Shown here: positions 63,813 to 64,000 of the stretch, piece by piece | Position numbering within the stretch: position 1 is the first letter of the stretch | Layout of the letters: each line of letters starts with the position of its first letter | Assembly (NCBI GenBank): GCA_033816765.1 | Contig: CM066288.1 | Span: forward strand, 3,286,001-3,350,000 | DNA length: 64,000 nt | Source: Nothopassalora personata | Lineage: Eukaryota > Ascomycota > Dothideomycetes > Mycosphaerellales > Mycosphaerellaceae | Direction: 5' to 3' | Program-made: the position numbers and the translations under genes | The notes under the pieces: model-generated | Database searches by the model: none | Seen by the model: the letters and a program-made list of their open reading frames with translations, nothing else | Told to the model about the DNA's origin: nothing

Positions 63813-63973
63813 TGTCACGGTTTACCTTTGCACAGACGCACTTCGGTGTCACGTGACCTCGGGCCCGATCTTATCACGCGCTTCTCGCGACTTCTTACTT
63901 CTCTTCTTCGTAGAACTTACTCGATACTAAGGCTAATACACGTTTGCGCCCTGTTGCTGTCTTGTCCGTGTCA
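63813..63973 (+). repeat. 5' LTR of element E
   Basis: 161 bp. One CACGTG box (63850-63855), a TTATC TATA-like site (63871-63875) and GTAGAACTTA at 63910-63919 as likely R start, the same order as in elements B and C. Confidence 0.7.
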
Positions 63974-63974
63974 T

Positions 63975-63984
63975 TAAGTTCTAC
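63975..63984 (+). promoter_or_regulatory. Putative self-priming primer-binding site of element E
   Basis: TAAGTTCTAC begins 1-2 nt after the LTR and is the exact complement of GTAGAACTTA at 63910-63919. Confidence 0.6.
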
Positions 63985-64000
63985 CGCGCTCGATCGCCGC

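Larger units (their letters stand above)
63813..64000 (+). mobile_element. Element E: 5' end of a third intact-looking LTR retrotransposon, runs off the window
   Basis: It starts TGTCACGG inside the pol of element D. The 161-bp LTR ends at 63973 in CCGTGTCA and is followed by a primer-site-like sequence. Composition is unmutated. The preceding five bases, gcttt (63808-63812), should recur after its 3' LTR. Confidence 0.75.

Noticed and set aside
1..64000. tRNA or rRNA genes and CRISPR arrays
   Set aside because: Looked for T-loop-like GTTCGAATCC patterns and regularly spaced repeats; none gave a convincing gene or array. CRISPR is not expected in a eukaryotic window.

Overview
The window is from a filamentous ascomycete (Pezizomycotina, most likely a Dothideomycete). 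Genes carry short introns of about 50-90 bp with GTRWGT-type donors and CTRAC-type branch points. They encode fungal families such as a Zn2Cys6 regulator, CDC50, ATP12, ECM16/DHR1 and PR-1-like proteins. The old transposons show repeat-induced point mutation (RIP) of the CpA-to-TpA type. Start codons and splice sites below were read directly from the sequence; family names rest on motif recognition, not on a database search.

Bases 1-40.3 kb are gene-rich. In order: a Pumilio RNA-binding protein; a possible 80-residue Cys-rich protein; an APC amino-acid/choline-type permease; a secreted M43 metalloprotease; a CDC50/LEM3 flippase subunit; a NIF/FCP1-type phosphatase-like protein whose open frame continues, past one TAG, into a G-patch domain; a SSP411/YyaL-type thioredoxin-domain protein; a secreted CAP/PR-1 protein; a 3.2-kb gene-poor gap with a 0.5-kb AT-rich island; an HSL-family esterase; the F1-ATPase chaperone ATP12; a Zn2Cys6 regulator; a DUF1989 protein; a degraded or misread locus; a four-helix membrane protein; a MIF/tautomerase-domain protein with a long tail; a DUF952 protein; a GNAT acetyltransferase; and the DEAH helicase ECM16/DHR1. 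They look like independent housekeeping, secretory and regulatory genes; no biosynthetic cluster is evident.

Bases 40.3-64 kb are a nested Ty3/gypsy retrotransposon graveyard. Element A (from 40846) is RIP-mutated. A solo LTR (42914-43110, TSD gctat) and an intact chromodomain element B (43853-50992, minus strand, TSD ttacg, LTRs identical on inspection) are inserted in it. A second RIP-mutated element D starts near 52.14 kb inside the integrase of A. It is interrupted by intact element C (54066-61753, plus strand, TSD actaa, LTRs identical on inspection) and by the 5' end of element E (from 63813), which runs off the window.

The most notable observation is shared by B, C and E. Each has a 9-10 nt stretch at or near +2 after the 5' LTR that is exactly complementary to a stretch inside its own LTR, placed about 36-39 bp after a TATA-like box. 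The sequences differ between the three but the complementarity is kept, which suggests Tf1-like self-primed reverse transcription. The same LTRs share TGTCACG ends and CACGTG boxes, and element C has a canonical GGGAAAT -1 frameshift heptamer between gag and pol.
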